Positions 16,412-23,414 of a DNA stretch of 23,414 nucleotides are shown here, one piece after another. Each line of letters opens with the position of its first letter. Position 1 is the first letter of the stretch. A program made the position numbers and the translations under genes. The DNA is from Raineya sp964654605. Its GTDB lineage: Bacteria; Bacteroidota; Bacteroidia; Cytophagales; Thermonemataceae. A model generated the notes under the pieces. The model was given only the letters and a program-made list of their open reading frames with translations, was not told the origin of the DNA and did no database searches. The DNA lies in assembly GCA_964654605.1 (NCBI GenBank), contig CAZZLW010000007.1, forward strand, positions 1 through 23,414, written 5' to 3'.

Positions 16412-17908
16412 ATGCAGAAAATTATGACTCGCTTTTTATTTTCCCTCATTGGAGTATGGCTAATACTATGGGGGGGCAAGCTACAAGCTCAATTAGTAGT
16501 AACAAATGGTGCGAGCCTGAATATCTTATCAGGTGAGACGGTTACTTTATCAGGAACTAATCTGCAAAATAATGCAGGAGGAACTATCTCGCATCAGGGA
16601 ACATTGCGGGTAGCAGGTAATACTACCAACAGAGATGTTATCAATAATGGGACTTTTAATGGAGCTAGTGGGATTATTGAGATGTTGGGAGTAAATGAAC
16701 AGCAGATCCAAGGGAGTGCAGTATTGAACATTGGTGATTTTGTAATAAATAACGGAGGCAATGGTGTGAGTATTACCAATACAGGCGGTTTGCGAATACA
16801 CAATGCTCTCACACTTACCAACGGCAGATTGTTTGCTTCTGATAATAGTCCTGTTTATTTTACACCTTCTGCAAATAGTCCTACGGAAACCAATGCCAAC
16901 CATATACGTGGTACAGCCATTATGGAGGCAAGAACGGTGGGTACAGCCGCATTTCCTACTTTCTTGATGTTTTCAATGCCTGCTGGCGGAGATGTAGGCA
17001 ACCTGACGCTCACACGCCGTTCAGGAGATGGAACTACTACGAGCAGGGGGTTCACGCCTACGGCAGGAACGGCATTGGTGGGGGCAAGCGAAAGTTTAGA
17101 TGTGCATTGGATAGTGAATATTACCAATACTACGGGCAATAGAGATGCGACCTTTTCTTGGATTTCGGATTGGGATAATGGAAAAAGTCTTACTCAAATG
17201 CAATTATGGCGTACTGCTCCTGCGAATATAAATACCTCTTGGTTTATACACAATGCGGGTTTATTAGATTTATCAGCTACACGTAGCCATACGCAGACTA
17301 ATATCCCTCTGACTACTTTGCACAATGCTTGGACTCTTTCAGACCTTGTCAATCCGCTTCCTGTGGATATGTTTGCCTTTTCTGTGCGTGTAGTGAAGGG
17401 AAAAGATGTAGAAATAGTATGGACAACCCAAAACGAATACAACTTACAAAGATACCAAGTAGAACGCAGTCTTGATGGTTTGAATTTTGAAGCAATTGCC
17501 AGCGTTAATGCTCAAAATCAGAAAAATAATCAATACTTACACACCGACCTCAATGCCAAAGATTTGGGGAAAGAGGTTTTATATTATAGAATAAAAATGA
17601 TTGAGCAAAACGGAGCAAGTCGCAACTCTGCTATCAAGGCGGCACATTTCAACAAAGAGTTTTGGGCAAATATCTTTCCTAATCCATTCAAAGATGATTT
17701 GAACATCAAAATTTTCAATCCTGAACGTAAAAATATAAAAATTACACTTATTGATAATATTGGTAGAACACACCTAAACGCTATCCTAGAAGGTGAGGAG
17801 ATATTCTATCAACTCAATACTCAAATCAACGGATTAGCGGCAGGGGCTTATTTCTTGCAAATTTCAACTGATACCCAAACCGAAATAGTCAAACTCATAA
17901 AGCAATAA
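16412..17908 (+). CDS. Secreted surface protein with T9SS type A C-terminal sorting domain
   Basis: The 498-residue product has a signal peptide (FLFSLIGVWLILWGGKLQAQ); the next ATG at 16424 is an alternative start with the same signal. The mature N-terminus (about 27-150) is made of short, Asn/Gly-rich beta repeats, suggesting a beta-helix. A fibronectin-like domain (about 315-410; LPVDMFAFSVRVVKGKDVEI) precedes the sorting domain, which begins around residue 419 with NIFPNPFKDDLNI and ends with GLAAGAYFLQISTDTQTEIV and KLIKQ. This tail directs passage through the type IX secretion system and anchoring to the surface. There are no cysteines. The gene starts directly after the thioredoxin gene and is followed by the response regulator. 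A run of seven G lies in the signal peptide coding sequence. Confidence 0.92.
   Translation: MQKIMTRFLFSLIGVWLILWGGKLQAQLVVTNGASLNILSGETVTLSGTNLQNNAGGTISHQGTLRVAGNTTNRDVINNGTFNGASGIIEMLGVNEQQIQGSAVLNIGDFVINNGGNGVSITNTGGLRIHNALTLTNGRLFASDNSPVYFTPSANSPTETNANHIRGTAIMEARTVGTAAFPTFLMFSMPAGGDVGNLTLTRRSGDGTTTSRGFTPTAGTALVGASESLDVHWIVNITNTTGNRDATFSWISDWDNGKSLTQMQLWRTAPANINTSWFIHNAGLLDLSATRSHTQTNIPLTTLHNAWTLSDLVNPLPVDMFAFSVRVVKGKDVEIVWTTQNEYNLQRYQVERSLDGLNFEAIASVNAQNQKNNQYLHTDLNAKDLGKEVLYYRIKMIEQNGASRNSAIKAAHFNKEFWANIFPNPFKDDLNIKIFNPERKNIKITLIDNIGRTHLNAILEGEEIFYQLNTQINGLAAGAYFLQISTDTQTEIVKLIKQ
16470..16476 (+). repeat. 7-G run in the signal-peptide region of the T9SS-sorted protein
   Basis: Seven G residues encode part of the Trp-Gly-Gly segment just before the cleavage site. 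In an A+T-rich sequence such a run is unusual and is of a type that can vary in length. The reading frame is intact as given. Confidence 0.5.
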
Positions 17909-17935
17909 CTTTTTTAATTTTAACCTTCGTCAGCT

Positions 17936-18334
17936 ATGAATTTCAACAAGCTAAAAATTTTACTTGTAGATGATGATGAAATTCAGGAGGTACTTCTGAA
18001 AGCGAAACTTTTGCAAGTTGCAGAAATAGACTATGTGCGTAGTGCCAGACTTTCCTTGCCTATTATAGATAGCCAACTGAATAAATACGACCTCATCATC
18101 TCTGATATAGAAATGCCATTGATGTCGGGTTTGGATTTAGCTCTTTACGTAAGAAAGGTTATCAAAAGTGATATAGCTATGATAGCCCACACGGCTTCGT
18201 TAGAGGCAAGTGAAAAATTTTATATCAAAAATGGCTTTGATGGAATGCTTGCAAAAGGCTTTCAGATAGAAGAATTTATGAACTTATGGAGCAAAATAAA
18301 AGGCAAAATGCAGACACTTAAAGCTGAAGGTTGA
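17936..18334 (+). CDS. Single-domain response regulator (CheY-like receiver)
   Basis: The 132-residue product consists of one receiver domain only. It has the acidic cluster VDDDE (Asp12-Asp14), the phospho-acceptor Asp57 in IISDIEMPLMSG, Thr86 in HTAS and Lys107 in LAKGF, where the usual Lys-Pro is Lys-Gly. No output domain is present, so it should act by binding another protein or as a phosphorelay intermediate. It lies 27 bases after the T9SS gene and is probably in the same transcript, ending at the terminator at 18434-18475. A hybrid kinase with an HPt domain, encoded at 412, is a possible phospho-donor; this is inference. Confidence 0.93.
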   Translation: MNFNKLKILLVDDDEIQEVLLKAKLLQVAEIDYVRSARLSLPIIDSQLNKYDLIISDIEMPLMSGLDLALYVRKVIKSDIAMIAHTASLEASEKFYIKNGFDGMLAKGFQIEEFMNLWSKIKGKMQTLKAEG

Positions 18335-18433
18335 AAATCCATAATAATTTATTAATCATAGGTTGCTTCCACGTCCCGAAAAGGCTATGCAATAAACCTT
18401 GCTATGTTTAATTGCAAATACGTAAAAACGAAC

Positions 18434-18475
18434 AAATAGGAATATACCTTTGGTGTATTTCTATTTTCTTTTTTT
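18434..18475 (+). terminator. Rho-independent terminator after the surface-protein cluster
   Basis: AAATAGGAATATACC (18434-18448) and GGTGTATTTCTATTT (18452-18466) form a 15-bp stem with two G-T wobbles and a TTT loop. TCTTTTTTT follows on the + strand. It lies 100 bases after the response regulator stop, suited to end the transcript of the cluster. Confidence 0.75.
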
Positions 18476-18494
18476 ACATTTATCTCTGATTTTT

Positions 18495-18524
18495 TTGCAC
18501 TTTTTGAGGAATACTCTAATTTTG
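18495..18524 (+). promoter_or_regulatory. Bacteroidota-type promoter for leucine dehydrogenase
   Basis: TTG at 18495-18497, a 19-base spacer, and TAATTTTG at 18517-18524 match the Bacteroidota -33/-7 consensus (TTG-N19 or 20-TAnnTTTG) exactly. The ATG of the dehydrogenase is at 18555, leaving room for a short leader. The rest of the 220-bp gap before it (18335-18433) shows no further signal. Confidence 0.68.
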
Positions 18525-18554
18525 CGTACTTTTTGAAACTCAAAAACTACGCCA

Positions 18555-19646
18555 ATGCAATCCGTATTTGAACAGTTAAACCTTCATCAGCACGAACAGG
18601 TTGTTTTTTGCAATGACCCTCATACAGGCTTAAAAGCTATTATTGCTATACACAATACTACCTTAGGACCCGCCGCAGGCGGCACGCGTATGTGGTTCTA
18701 TAACTCAGAAGCCGAGGCTCTCAATGATGTTTTACGCCTTTCGAGAGGTATGACCTATAAAAATGCCGTAGCAGGGCTAAATATTGGCGGTGGCAAAGCC
18801 GTAATCATCGGCGATGCTCGCAAACACAAGTCAGAAGCCCTTTTTAGAGCTTTTGGGCGTTTTGTAGATAGCTTGGGGGGCAAATACATTACTGCCGAAG
18901 ATGTAGGCGTAAGCACTCAGGATATAGAATTTGTGGCAATGGAAACCCCTTTTGTAGCAGGAAAACCCAAAAGTTTGGGAGGGAGTGGAGACCCTTCGCC
19001 TTTTACGGCTTATGGAGTGTATATTGCAATGAAGGCTTCTGCCAAAAAAGTGTATGGCTCTGAAAGTTTAGAAGGGAAAAGAATTGCTGTACAAGGTGTA
19101 GGACACGTAGGACAAAATCTGGTAGAGCATCTTGTCAAAGAAAAAGCACAAGTGCTAATTTCAGATATTTATGAAGACCGCTTGCAGGCTATCAAAAACA
19201 AATTCCCGCAAGTGCAGGTTATAGATAAAGATAGGCTCTATGATGCTGAAATGGATATTTATGCCCCTTGTGCTTTGGGAGCAACCTTGAATGATGATAC
19301 TTTGAGCAGACTGAAATGTAAAATTGTGGCTGGTGCCGCCAACAACCAACTTGCTGACGAAAATCGCCACGCCGATATGTGTAAGCAGAAAGGCATCTTG
19401 TATGCCCCTGATTTTCTTATCAATTCAGGAGGAATTATCAATGTTTATTGCGAAATTGCAATGCCCGTGTATAACGAACAAAGAGCTTACGAGCAAACCG
19501 AAAGAATTTATCAATTTACAAATGATATTATTGAAACTGCTGAAAAAGAAAATATCAATACACATCAGGCGGCAGTAGCTCTCGCTCATAGACGTATGGA
19601 AGCCATTGCCAAGCTCAATGCTAATGCTTTCAATCGTAAAAAGTAG
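18555..19646 (+). CDS. ldh: Leucine dehydrogenase (Glu/Leu/Phe/Val dehydrogenase family)
   Basis: The 363-residue protein begins a short way in with GLKAIIAIHNTTLGPAAGGT, the signature of short-chain leucine/valine dehydrogenases rather than glutamate dehydrogenases. Lys69 in MTYKNAVAGLN and Lys81 in NIGGGKAVI are the substrate and catalytic lysines; Asp116 in TAEDVGVS is the expected catalytic acid. The nucleotide-binding loop is GVGHVG (181-186), and FLINSGGIINV is the substrate-pocket signature. It oxidatively deaminates branched-chain amino acids with NAD+ in the cytoplasm, the first step to branched 2-oxo acids, which Bacteroidota also use to make iso-branched fatty acids. It has a good promoter of its own. 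Confidence 0.94.
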   Translation: MQSVFEQLNLHQHEQVVFCNDPHTGLKAIIAIHNTTLGPAAGGTRMWFYNSEAEALNDVLRLSRGMTYKNAVAGLNIGGGKAVIIGDARKHKSEALFRAFGRFVDSLGGKYITAEDVGVSTQDIEFVAMETPFVAGKPKSLGGSGDPSPFTAYGVYIAMKASAKKVYGSESLEGKRIAVQGVGHVGQNLVEHLVKEKAQVLISDIYEDRLQAIKNKFPQVQVIDKDRLYDAEMDIYAPCALGATLNDDTLSRLKCKIVAGAANNQLADENRHADMCKQKGILYAPDFLINSGGIINVYCEIAMPVYNEQRAYEQTERIYQFTNDIIETAEKENINTHQAAVALAHRRMEAIAKLNANAFNRKK

Positions 19647-19728
19647 AGTTGAAACAAAGTGCAATTTAGAAGTTTAGCCTTCTCAATCTAAAATCATTGT
19701 AATCTTTGCATAAAATTTACGCAAGAAA

Positions 19729-20835
19729 ATGGCATCAAAACATTGGTACGCTGTAATAATGGCAGGGGGAATAGGCACAAGATTCTGGCCCTTTAGTCGT
19801 CAGCGTTTTCCCAAGCAGTTTCACGATATTTTAGGCACTGGAAAAACGCTCTTGCAACAAACCGTAGAGCGTTTTAAGCAAATTTGCCCGCTTGAAAACA
19901 TTTATATCGTTGGTAGCCGAGAACACGAAACGCTCTTGTACGAACAACTACCCGATTTTGCCCCTCATCAGTTCATTCTTGAGCCCAGCCGCCGCAATAC
20001 TGCCCCCTGCATAGCGTATAGTGCCTTCAAAATTTTTCAAAAAGATAAAAAGGCTAATTTAGTAGTTTCGCCTGCCGACCACTACGTTAGCAATGAAAAA
20101 GAATTTGCCAAAACTATTCAAAAGGCACTCAAAGAAACTTCACAAAAAGATATTTTGGTAACTTTGGGCATAGAGCCGACGCGTCCTGATACAGGCTATG
20201 GGTATATTCAGTATTGTGAAGAAAAAACTACCCTTTGGAAAAAAATTTTAGGCATTAGCTCGCCTATCAAGAAAGTAAAACTTTTTGCCGAAAAACCACC
20301 TTTGGAGCTTGCAGTGGAGTTTTTGCGTAGTGGCGATTTCCTTTGGAATTCAGGAATTTTTGTTTGGAATGTTCAAACCATTCTCAAAGAGTTTGAAATT
20401 CATTTGCCTGATATTTACGAAGCTTTTTGGGAAATAAAAGATACCTTTTTTACAGAAGAAGAAAGTAAAGCCGTTGAAAAGGCTTATACACAATGCCGAG
20501 CCATTTCCATAGACTATGGTATTATGGAAAAATCGGAACACGTTTTTATTATTCCTGCAAGTTTCGGCTGGTCGGATTTAGGTACTTGGAAATCGCTTTT
20601 TGAGCTAAGCCCCAAAGATGAAAAGCAGAACGTTATTAAAGGAAATGTAGTAGCTCTGGATACAGAAAACTGCATCATTCAAACGTCTGATAGTCGTTTG
20701 GTTATTGTGAAAGGCTTGAAAAATTTTATTGTAGCTGAATATGAAAATGCTTTGATGATTTGTCCCAAAGATGAAGAGCAGAGTGTCAAAGAGTTTGTAA
20801 GCATTGCAGAAAAGAAAGGACAGGAATTTATTTAG
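19729..20835 (+). CDS. manC: Mannose-1-phosphate guanylyltransferase (GDP-mannose pyrophosphorylase)
   Basis: The 368-residue product has GGIGTRFWPFSR (13-24), the nucleotidyltransferase signature with the P-loop-like GTR; VSPADHYV (113-120), the metal-binding site; FAEKP (186-190); and FLWNSGIFVWN, where the substrate sugar binds. It makes GDP-mannose from mannose-1-phosphate and GTP in the cytoplasm, for glycans and GDP-fucose. It is the short form and lacks the C-terminal phosphomannose isomerase domain. It is 82 bases after the dehydrogenase gene; no strong promoter is seen between. A sugar transporter follows, but no other GDP-sugar genes are in the window. Confidence 0.93.
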   Translation: MASKHWYAVIMAGGIGTRFWPFSRQRFPKQFHDILGTGKTLLQQTVERFKQICPLENIYIVGSREHETLLYEQLPDFAPHQFILEPSRRNTAPCIAYSAFKIFQKDKKANLVVSPADHYVSNEKEFAKTIQKALKETSQKDILVTLGIEPTRPDTGYGYIQYCEEKTTLWKKILGISSPIKKVKLFAEKPPLELAVEFLRSGDFLWNSGIFVWNVQTILKEFEIHLPDIYEAFWEIKDTFFTEEESKAVEKAYTQCRAISIDYGIMEKSEHVFIIPASFGWSDLGTWKSLFELSPKDEKQNVIKGNVVALDTENCIIQTSDSRLVIVKGLKNFIVAEYENALMICPKDEEQSVKEFVSIAEKKGQEFI

Positions 20836-20900
20836 CAAGCAGAAGTTAAAAGCAAAATTTTGAACTTCTAAACCTCAAACCTCAATCCCCAAACTTCTAT

Positions 20901-22127
20901 ATGTATCGTTTTGCACTCATTATTTTTGGAATTTTCTTTTTTGTATTCGGCTTTGTAACTTGGCTCAATAGCGTACTTATTCCTTATCTGAAAATAGTTT
21001 GTCAGTTGCAGAGCAACTGGCAAGCCTATTTGGTGGCATTTGCTTTTTATATTTCTTATTTTGTGATGGCTTTACCTTCGGCTTGGTTTTTGGAAAAAGT
21101 AGGTTTTCAGAAAGGAATGGCTTGGGGCTTGCTGATAATGGCAATAGGTTCGCTGATTTTTATACCTGCCGCCGAAAATAGATTGTATGAAATTTTTTTA
21201 GTAGGTTTATTTACACAAGGTACGGGACTGGCAATTTTGCAAACGGCTGTCAATCCTTTTGTAGCAATACTGGGTAAGCCCGAAAGTGCCGCCCAACGCA
21301 TTAGCATTATGGGTATTGCCAATAAAACCGCAGGCATTATCAGCCCAATTGTGCTGGGTTTTATTGTTTTCAGTGATATTGAAAGCATTGAAAAACAACT
21401 TTCTACTGCTTCAAATGCACAAAAAGACCAAATCTTGACCGAACTCGCCAGCAAAGTAATAGAACCTTACGGCATTATGGCTTTGGTACTTGTATTGCTT
21501 GCTGTGATGATACGCTTTGTTTCGCTACCCAATGTAGCACCCCAGAGCATAGAAAGTGATAGTTCCAAATCTTTGTGGCAATATCCGCAATTGGTTTTGG
21601 GGGTGATAGCACTATTTTTGTATGTAGGGGTAGAAGTGATTGCCGGCGATACCATTATTCAGTATGGAATTTCGTGGGGATATAGCAAGCAAGAAGCTAA
21701 ATTTTTCACTTCTTTCACACTGACAGGTATGCTTATGGGCTATGTGATAGCGATTTTCACCATTCCTCGTTTTCTTTCGCAGGCAAAGGTGCTGACAATT
21801 TCAGCGGTTTTGGGTGCAGTTTTTAGCATTCTTATTCTGCTTACTGAAAAATCTTTTTCGGTAATGGCGGTAGCTCTTTTGGGGCTGGCAAATTCTGTAA
21901 TGTGGCCTGCTATTTTTCCGCTTGCCATAGCCGATTTAGGCAAAAATACTTCCAAAGGTTCGGCTTTGCTCATTATGGCAATAGCAGGAGGAGCTTTGAT
22001 GCCTTTGCTTTATGGCAGTATTGCCGATTTGCTCAAAAATGAGCGTTTGGCTTATGTAATGCTTGTGCCTGCATACCTTTTCATTGCTTATTATGGAGCA
22101 AAGGGTTACAAAAAACGCAATTGGTAA
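20901..22127 (+). CDS. Sugar MFS transporter, FucP/GluP-like
   Basis: The 408-residue product has about 12 hydrophobic helices. The N-terminal segment FGIFFFVFGFVTWLNSVLIP, the NPFVAILGKPESAAQRISIM loop and a late LGLANSVMWPAIFPLAI helix are characteristic of the FHS group (L-fucose, glucose/galactose) of the major facilitator superfamily. These import a sugar with protons across the inner membrane. The substrate cannot be fixed from sequence; nearby manC offers a weak link to mannose or fucose. It overlaps the nuoC start by one base (TAATG). Confidence 0.9.
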   Translation: MYRFALIIFGIFFFVFGFVTWLNSVLIPYLKIVCQLQSNWQAYLVAFAFYISYFVMALPSAWFLEKVGFQKGMAWGLLIMAIGSLIFIPAAENRLYEIFLVGLFTQGTGLAILQTAVNPFVAILGKPESAAQRISIMGIANKTAGIISPIVLGFIVFSDIESIEKQLSTASNAQKDQILTELASKVIEPYGIMALVLVLLAVMIRFVSLPNVAPQSIESDSSKSLWQYPQLVLGVIALFLYVGVEVIAGDTIIQYGISWGYSKQEAKFFTSFTLTGMLMGYVIAIFTIPRFLSQAKVLTISAVLGAVFSILILLTEKSFSVMAVALLGLANSVMWPAIFPLAIADLGKNTSKGSALLIMAIAGGALMPLLYGSIADLLKNERLAYVMLVPAYLFIAYYGAKGYKKRNW

Positions 22128-22627
22128 TGGATAGCGAAGCAATCAGACAACTATTGCAAGAAAAATTTGGCGAAAATTGCATTATTGCCGAAGATAAACG
22201 CTCACCGCAAACTATCTGGCAAGTACCTACCGAACTTTTGCCTGAAATATGTTTTTTTCTACAACAAAATCCGCAAACGTATTTTGATTTTCTTTCTTGC
22301 ATTACGGGTATTGATAATGGCAAGGAAGTGGGTACAATGGAAGTAATTTATCATTTGTATTCTATTCCTTACCAACATTGGGCAGTTTTGAAGGTGCTTG
22401 TAGTTCGCAATGCTGAAAATGAACCTTTACCTCAAGTTCCTACCATAAGCCACATTTGGAAAGCCGCCGATTGGCACGAAAGGGAAATTTTTGATTTGCT
22501 GGGTATTCATTTTACCAATCACCCCGATTTGCGGCGTATTCTTTTACCCGCCGATTGGCAAGGATACCCCCTTCGCAAAGATTACACTGCCCAAGAAAAT
22601 TATCACGGCATACGAGTAAAATACTAA
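22127..22627 (+). CDS. nuoC: NADH-quinone oxidoreductase subunit C, isolated from other nuo genes
   Basis: From ATG 22127 the protein has 166 residues; a TTG six bases upstream would add two residues, but the ATG shares its first base with the transporter stop (TAATG). The 30-kDa subunit signature of complex I is clear: HEREIFDLLGIHF (117-129), NHPDLRRILLPADW, and GYPLRKDY near the end. NuoC lies in the peripheral arm of complex I, next to NuoB and NuoD. Length is normal for a separate subunit. Usually nuoB precedes and nuoD follows; here a sugar transporter precedes and a convergent repair gene ends 2 bases away, so it is an orphan copy in terms of context. Confidence 0.93.
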   Translation: MDSEAIRQLLQEKFGENCIIAEDKRSPQTIWQVPTELLPEICFFLQQNPQTYFDFLSCITGIDNGKEVGTMEVIYHLYSIPYQHWAVLKVLVVRNAENEPLPQVPTISHIWKAADWHEREIFDLLGIHFTNHPDLRRILLPADWQGYPLRKDYTAQENYHGIRVKY

Positions 22628-22629
22628 CT

Positions 22630-23244
22630 TTATTCGCCCATACCTTTGGCTCGGCTTGTCCAAGAGTTTCCTTTGATGCGAAATCGCCAAGGCAAAAAGG
22701 CATCTTCCTGTGCATAGGCAATACCTACACGCGTAGAAGCAAGAATTTCAAAACTTTCTTTGAAAAACTGATTTTCAGCTATCCAAATAGTATTTCCCCA
22801 AAGAATTTCGCCATAATGCTTTCTGTTTATGCCCAAAGCCTGTGATAAAGCCCCTGGTCCTGCTGTAAGTTGGGTCTTGATTTTGGCAAAATTACGCCTT
22901 TGGAGCATTGTTTCAATGCCTTCCAGCGGCTCAATGGCACGCACCAAAACGGCATCGGCTTCACCTTTTATGTTGGTAACTACATTGAAAAGCGAGTGCA
23001 TACCATAACACAAATACACGTAAGCTCTACCACCTTCCTCAAACATTATTTGAGTACGCTCTGTATAACGATTTTGATGAGCGTGGCAGGCTTTATCGCT
23101 TCTGCCACAATAGGCTTCGGTTTCTACAATTTTACCTGCTGTGATTTTTCCTTCAATGTGGGTGAAAAGATATTTCCCCAACAAATCTTGGGCTATTTGT
23201 ACTACATTGGCTCTGGTATAAAATTCTTTGGAAAGTTTTTGCAT
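22630..23244 (-). CDS. mpg: 3-methyladenine DNA glycosylase (AAG/MPG family)
   Basis: The 204-residue protein matches the monofunctional alkyladenine glycosylase family: LLGKYLF near the start, the catalytic motif VETEAYCG with Glu43 (equivalent to human Glu125), HAHQNRYTERTQIMFEEGG and AYVYLCYGMHSLFNVV lining the base-binding pocket, and LVRAIEP and TAGPGALSQALGI later. It removes alkylated or deaminated purines, such as 3-methyladenine and hypoxanthine, beginning base-excision repair. It converges with nuoC. Its upstream region is short (40 bases) before a transposase fragment on the same strand, so an insertion may have replaced its original promoter region. Confidence 0.95.
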   Translation of the reverse strand: MQKLSKEFYTRANVVQIAQDLLGKYLFTHIEGKITAGKIVETEAYCGRSDKACHAHQNRYTERTQIMFEEGGRAYVYLCYGMHSLFNVVTNIKGEADAVLVRAIEPLEGIETMLQRRNFAKIKTQLTAGPGALSQALGINRKHYGEILWGNTIWIAENQFFKESFEILASTRVGIAYAQEDAFLPWRFRIKGNSWTSRAKGMGE

Positions 23245-23284
23245 AAAAACTTGTTCAAGGAAATTTTTTTGTAACTGAGGTTGT

Positions 23285-23414
23285 TTAGGATTTATTTTTT
23301 TTGATAATTCTTCGGATAAAAATGACCATAAAGGATAAAATTAACAAATTTACCCACGTATCTACTCTGGTTTCATAGCGTATGATTAAAGCCTTGAATT
23401 GGTCTTGCCACGCA
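23285..23414 (-). CDS. Transposase C-terminal fragment (IS5-like), truncated by the window edge
   Basis: On the minus strand an open frame runs from the window end to a TAA at 23285-23287, 42 residues: AWQDQFKALIIRYETRV, then DTWVNLLILSFMVIFIRRI, ending KKNKS. Such an Arg-Tyr-Glu-Thr segment and hydrophobic helix with a basic tail is what I recall for the ends of IS5-type DDE transposases. No catalytic residue is in view, as the rest lies beyond the window. The end of the element should lie between here and the glycosylase start at 23244; I could not identify a terminal repeat in that 40-base stretch. Family level is tentative. Confidence 0.55.
   Translation of the reverse strand, partial: AWQDQFKALIIRYETRVDTWVNLLILSFMVIFIRRIIKKNKS

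Noticed and set aside
19690..19715. TAATCTTTG as a promoter for manC
   Set aside because: The spacing within the -7 element is off by one and no TTG lies 19-20 bases upstream.
20842..20868. Hairpin GAAGTTAAAA/TTTTGAACTTC as terminator after manC
   Set aside because: The stem has a bulge, is A-T-rich and lacks a following T run; it is too weak to call.
1..23414. CRISPR arrays, tRNA or rRNA genes
   Set aside because: No regularly spaced repeats, cloverleaf-like sequence or rRNA signature was seen; gaps between genes are all under 300 bases.

Overview
The window looks like a chromosomal segment of an A+T-rich member of the Bacteroidota, most likely Cytophagales-like. The evidence is a PorP/SprF-type type IX secretion (T9SS) membrane protein, a T9SS C-terminal sorting domain, the Bacteroidota TonB N-terminal signature, a perfect TTG-N19-TAnnTTTG promoter, and few recognisable Shine-Dalgarno sites. 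The genus cannot be set from the sequence alone. The window holds 19 protein genes (two truncated by its edges, two interrupted by frameshifts), no rRNA or tRNA gene, and no CRISPR array.

Left part (1-7523, all + strand): the tail of an Rpn-family nuclease/transposase; a soluble hybrid histidine kinase with receiver and HPt domains; a T9SS PorP/SprF protein fused to a divergent OmpA-like domain, whose signal peptide is broken by a 9-T run; a single-chain nuclease plus adenine-methyltransferase protein resembling type IIG restriction-modification enzymes; and a shortened small subunit of methylmalonyl-CoA mutase without its large-subunit partner.

Middle (7527-12005, - strand): read 5' to 3' there is a membrane-anchored TPR/LuxR-type regulator (frameshifted at another 9-nt run), a DUF2279 protein, a TonB protein and a class C beta-lactamase-fold lipoprotein.

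From 12257 to 18334 (+ strand) lies a compact cell-surface cluster divergent from that regulator. It encodes an S74 endosialidase-chaperone (tail-fiber-like) protein, a Cys-rich DUF1554 protein, a TlpA-like thioredoxin protein, a T9SS-sorted protein and a single-domain response regulator. It is closed by a strong hairpin terminator. The 251-bp divergent region carries a 16-bp direct repeat (33 bp apart) that may be an operator.

Right part (18555-23414): leucine dehydrogenase with its own promoter, mannose-1-phosphate guanylyltransferase, a FucP/GluP-like sugar transporter overlapping an isolated nuoC, a convergent 3-methyladenine DNA glycosylase, and the C-terminus of an IS transposase at the edge.

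The most notable pattern is that the only two 9-nt homopolymers I found both break a conserved coding sequence, and in both removing one base restores it. This points to phase-variable tracts or to a systematic homopolymer sequencing error. The surface cluster with a Cys-rich protein beside a thioredoxin-fold protein is the best candidate for an undescribed functional unit.
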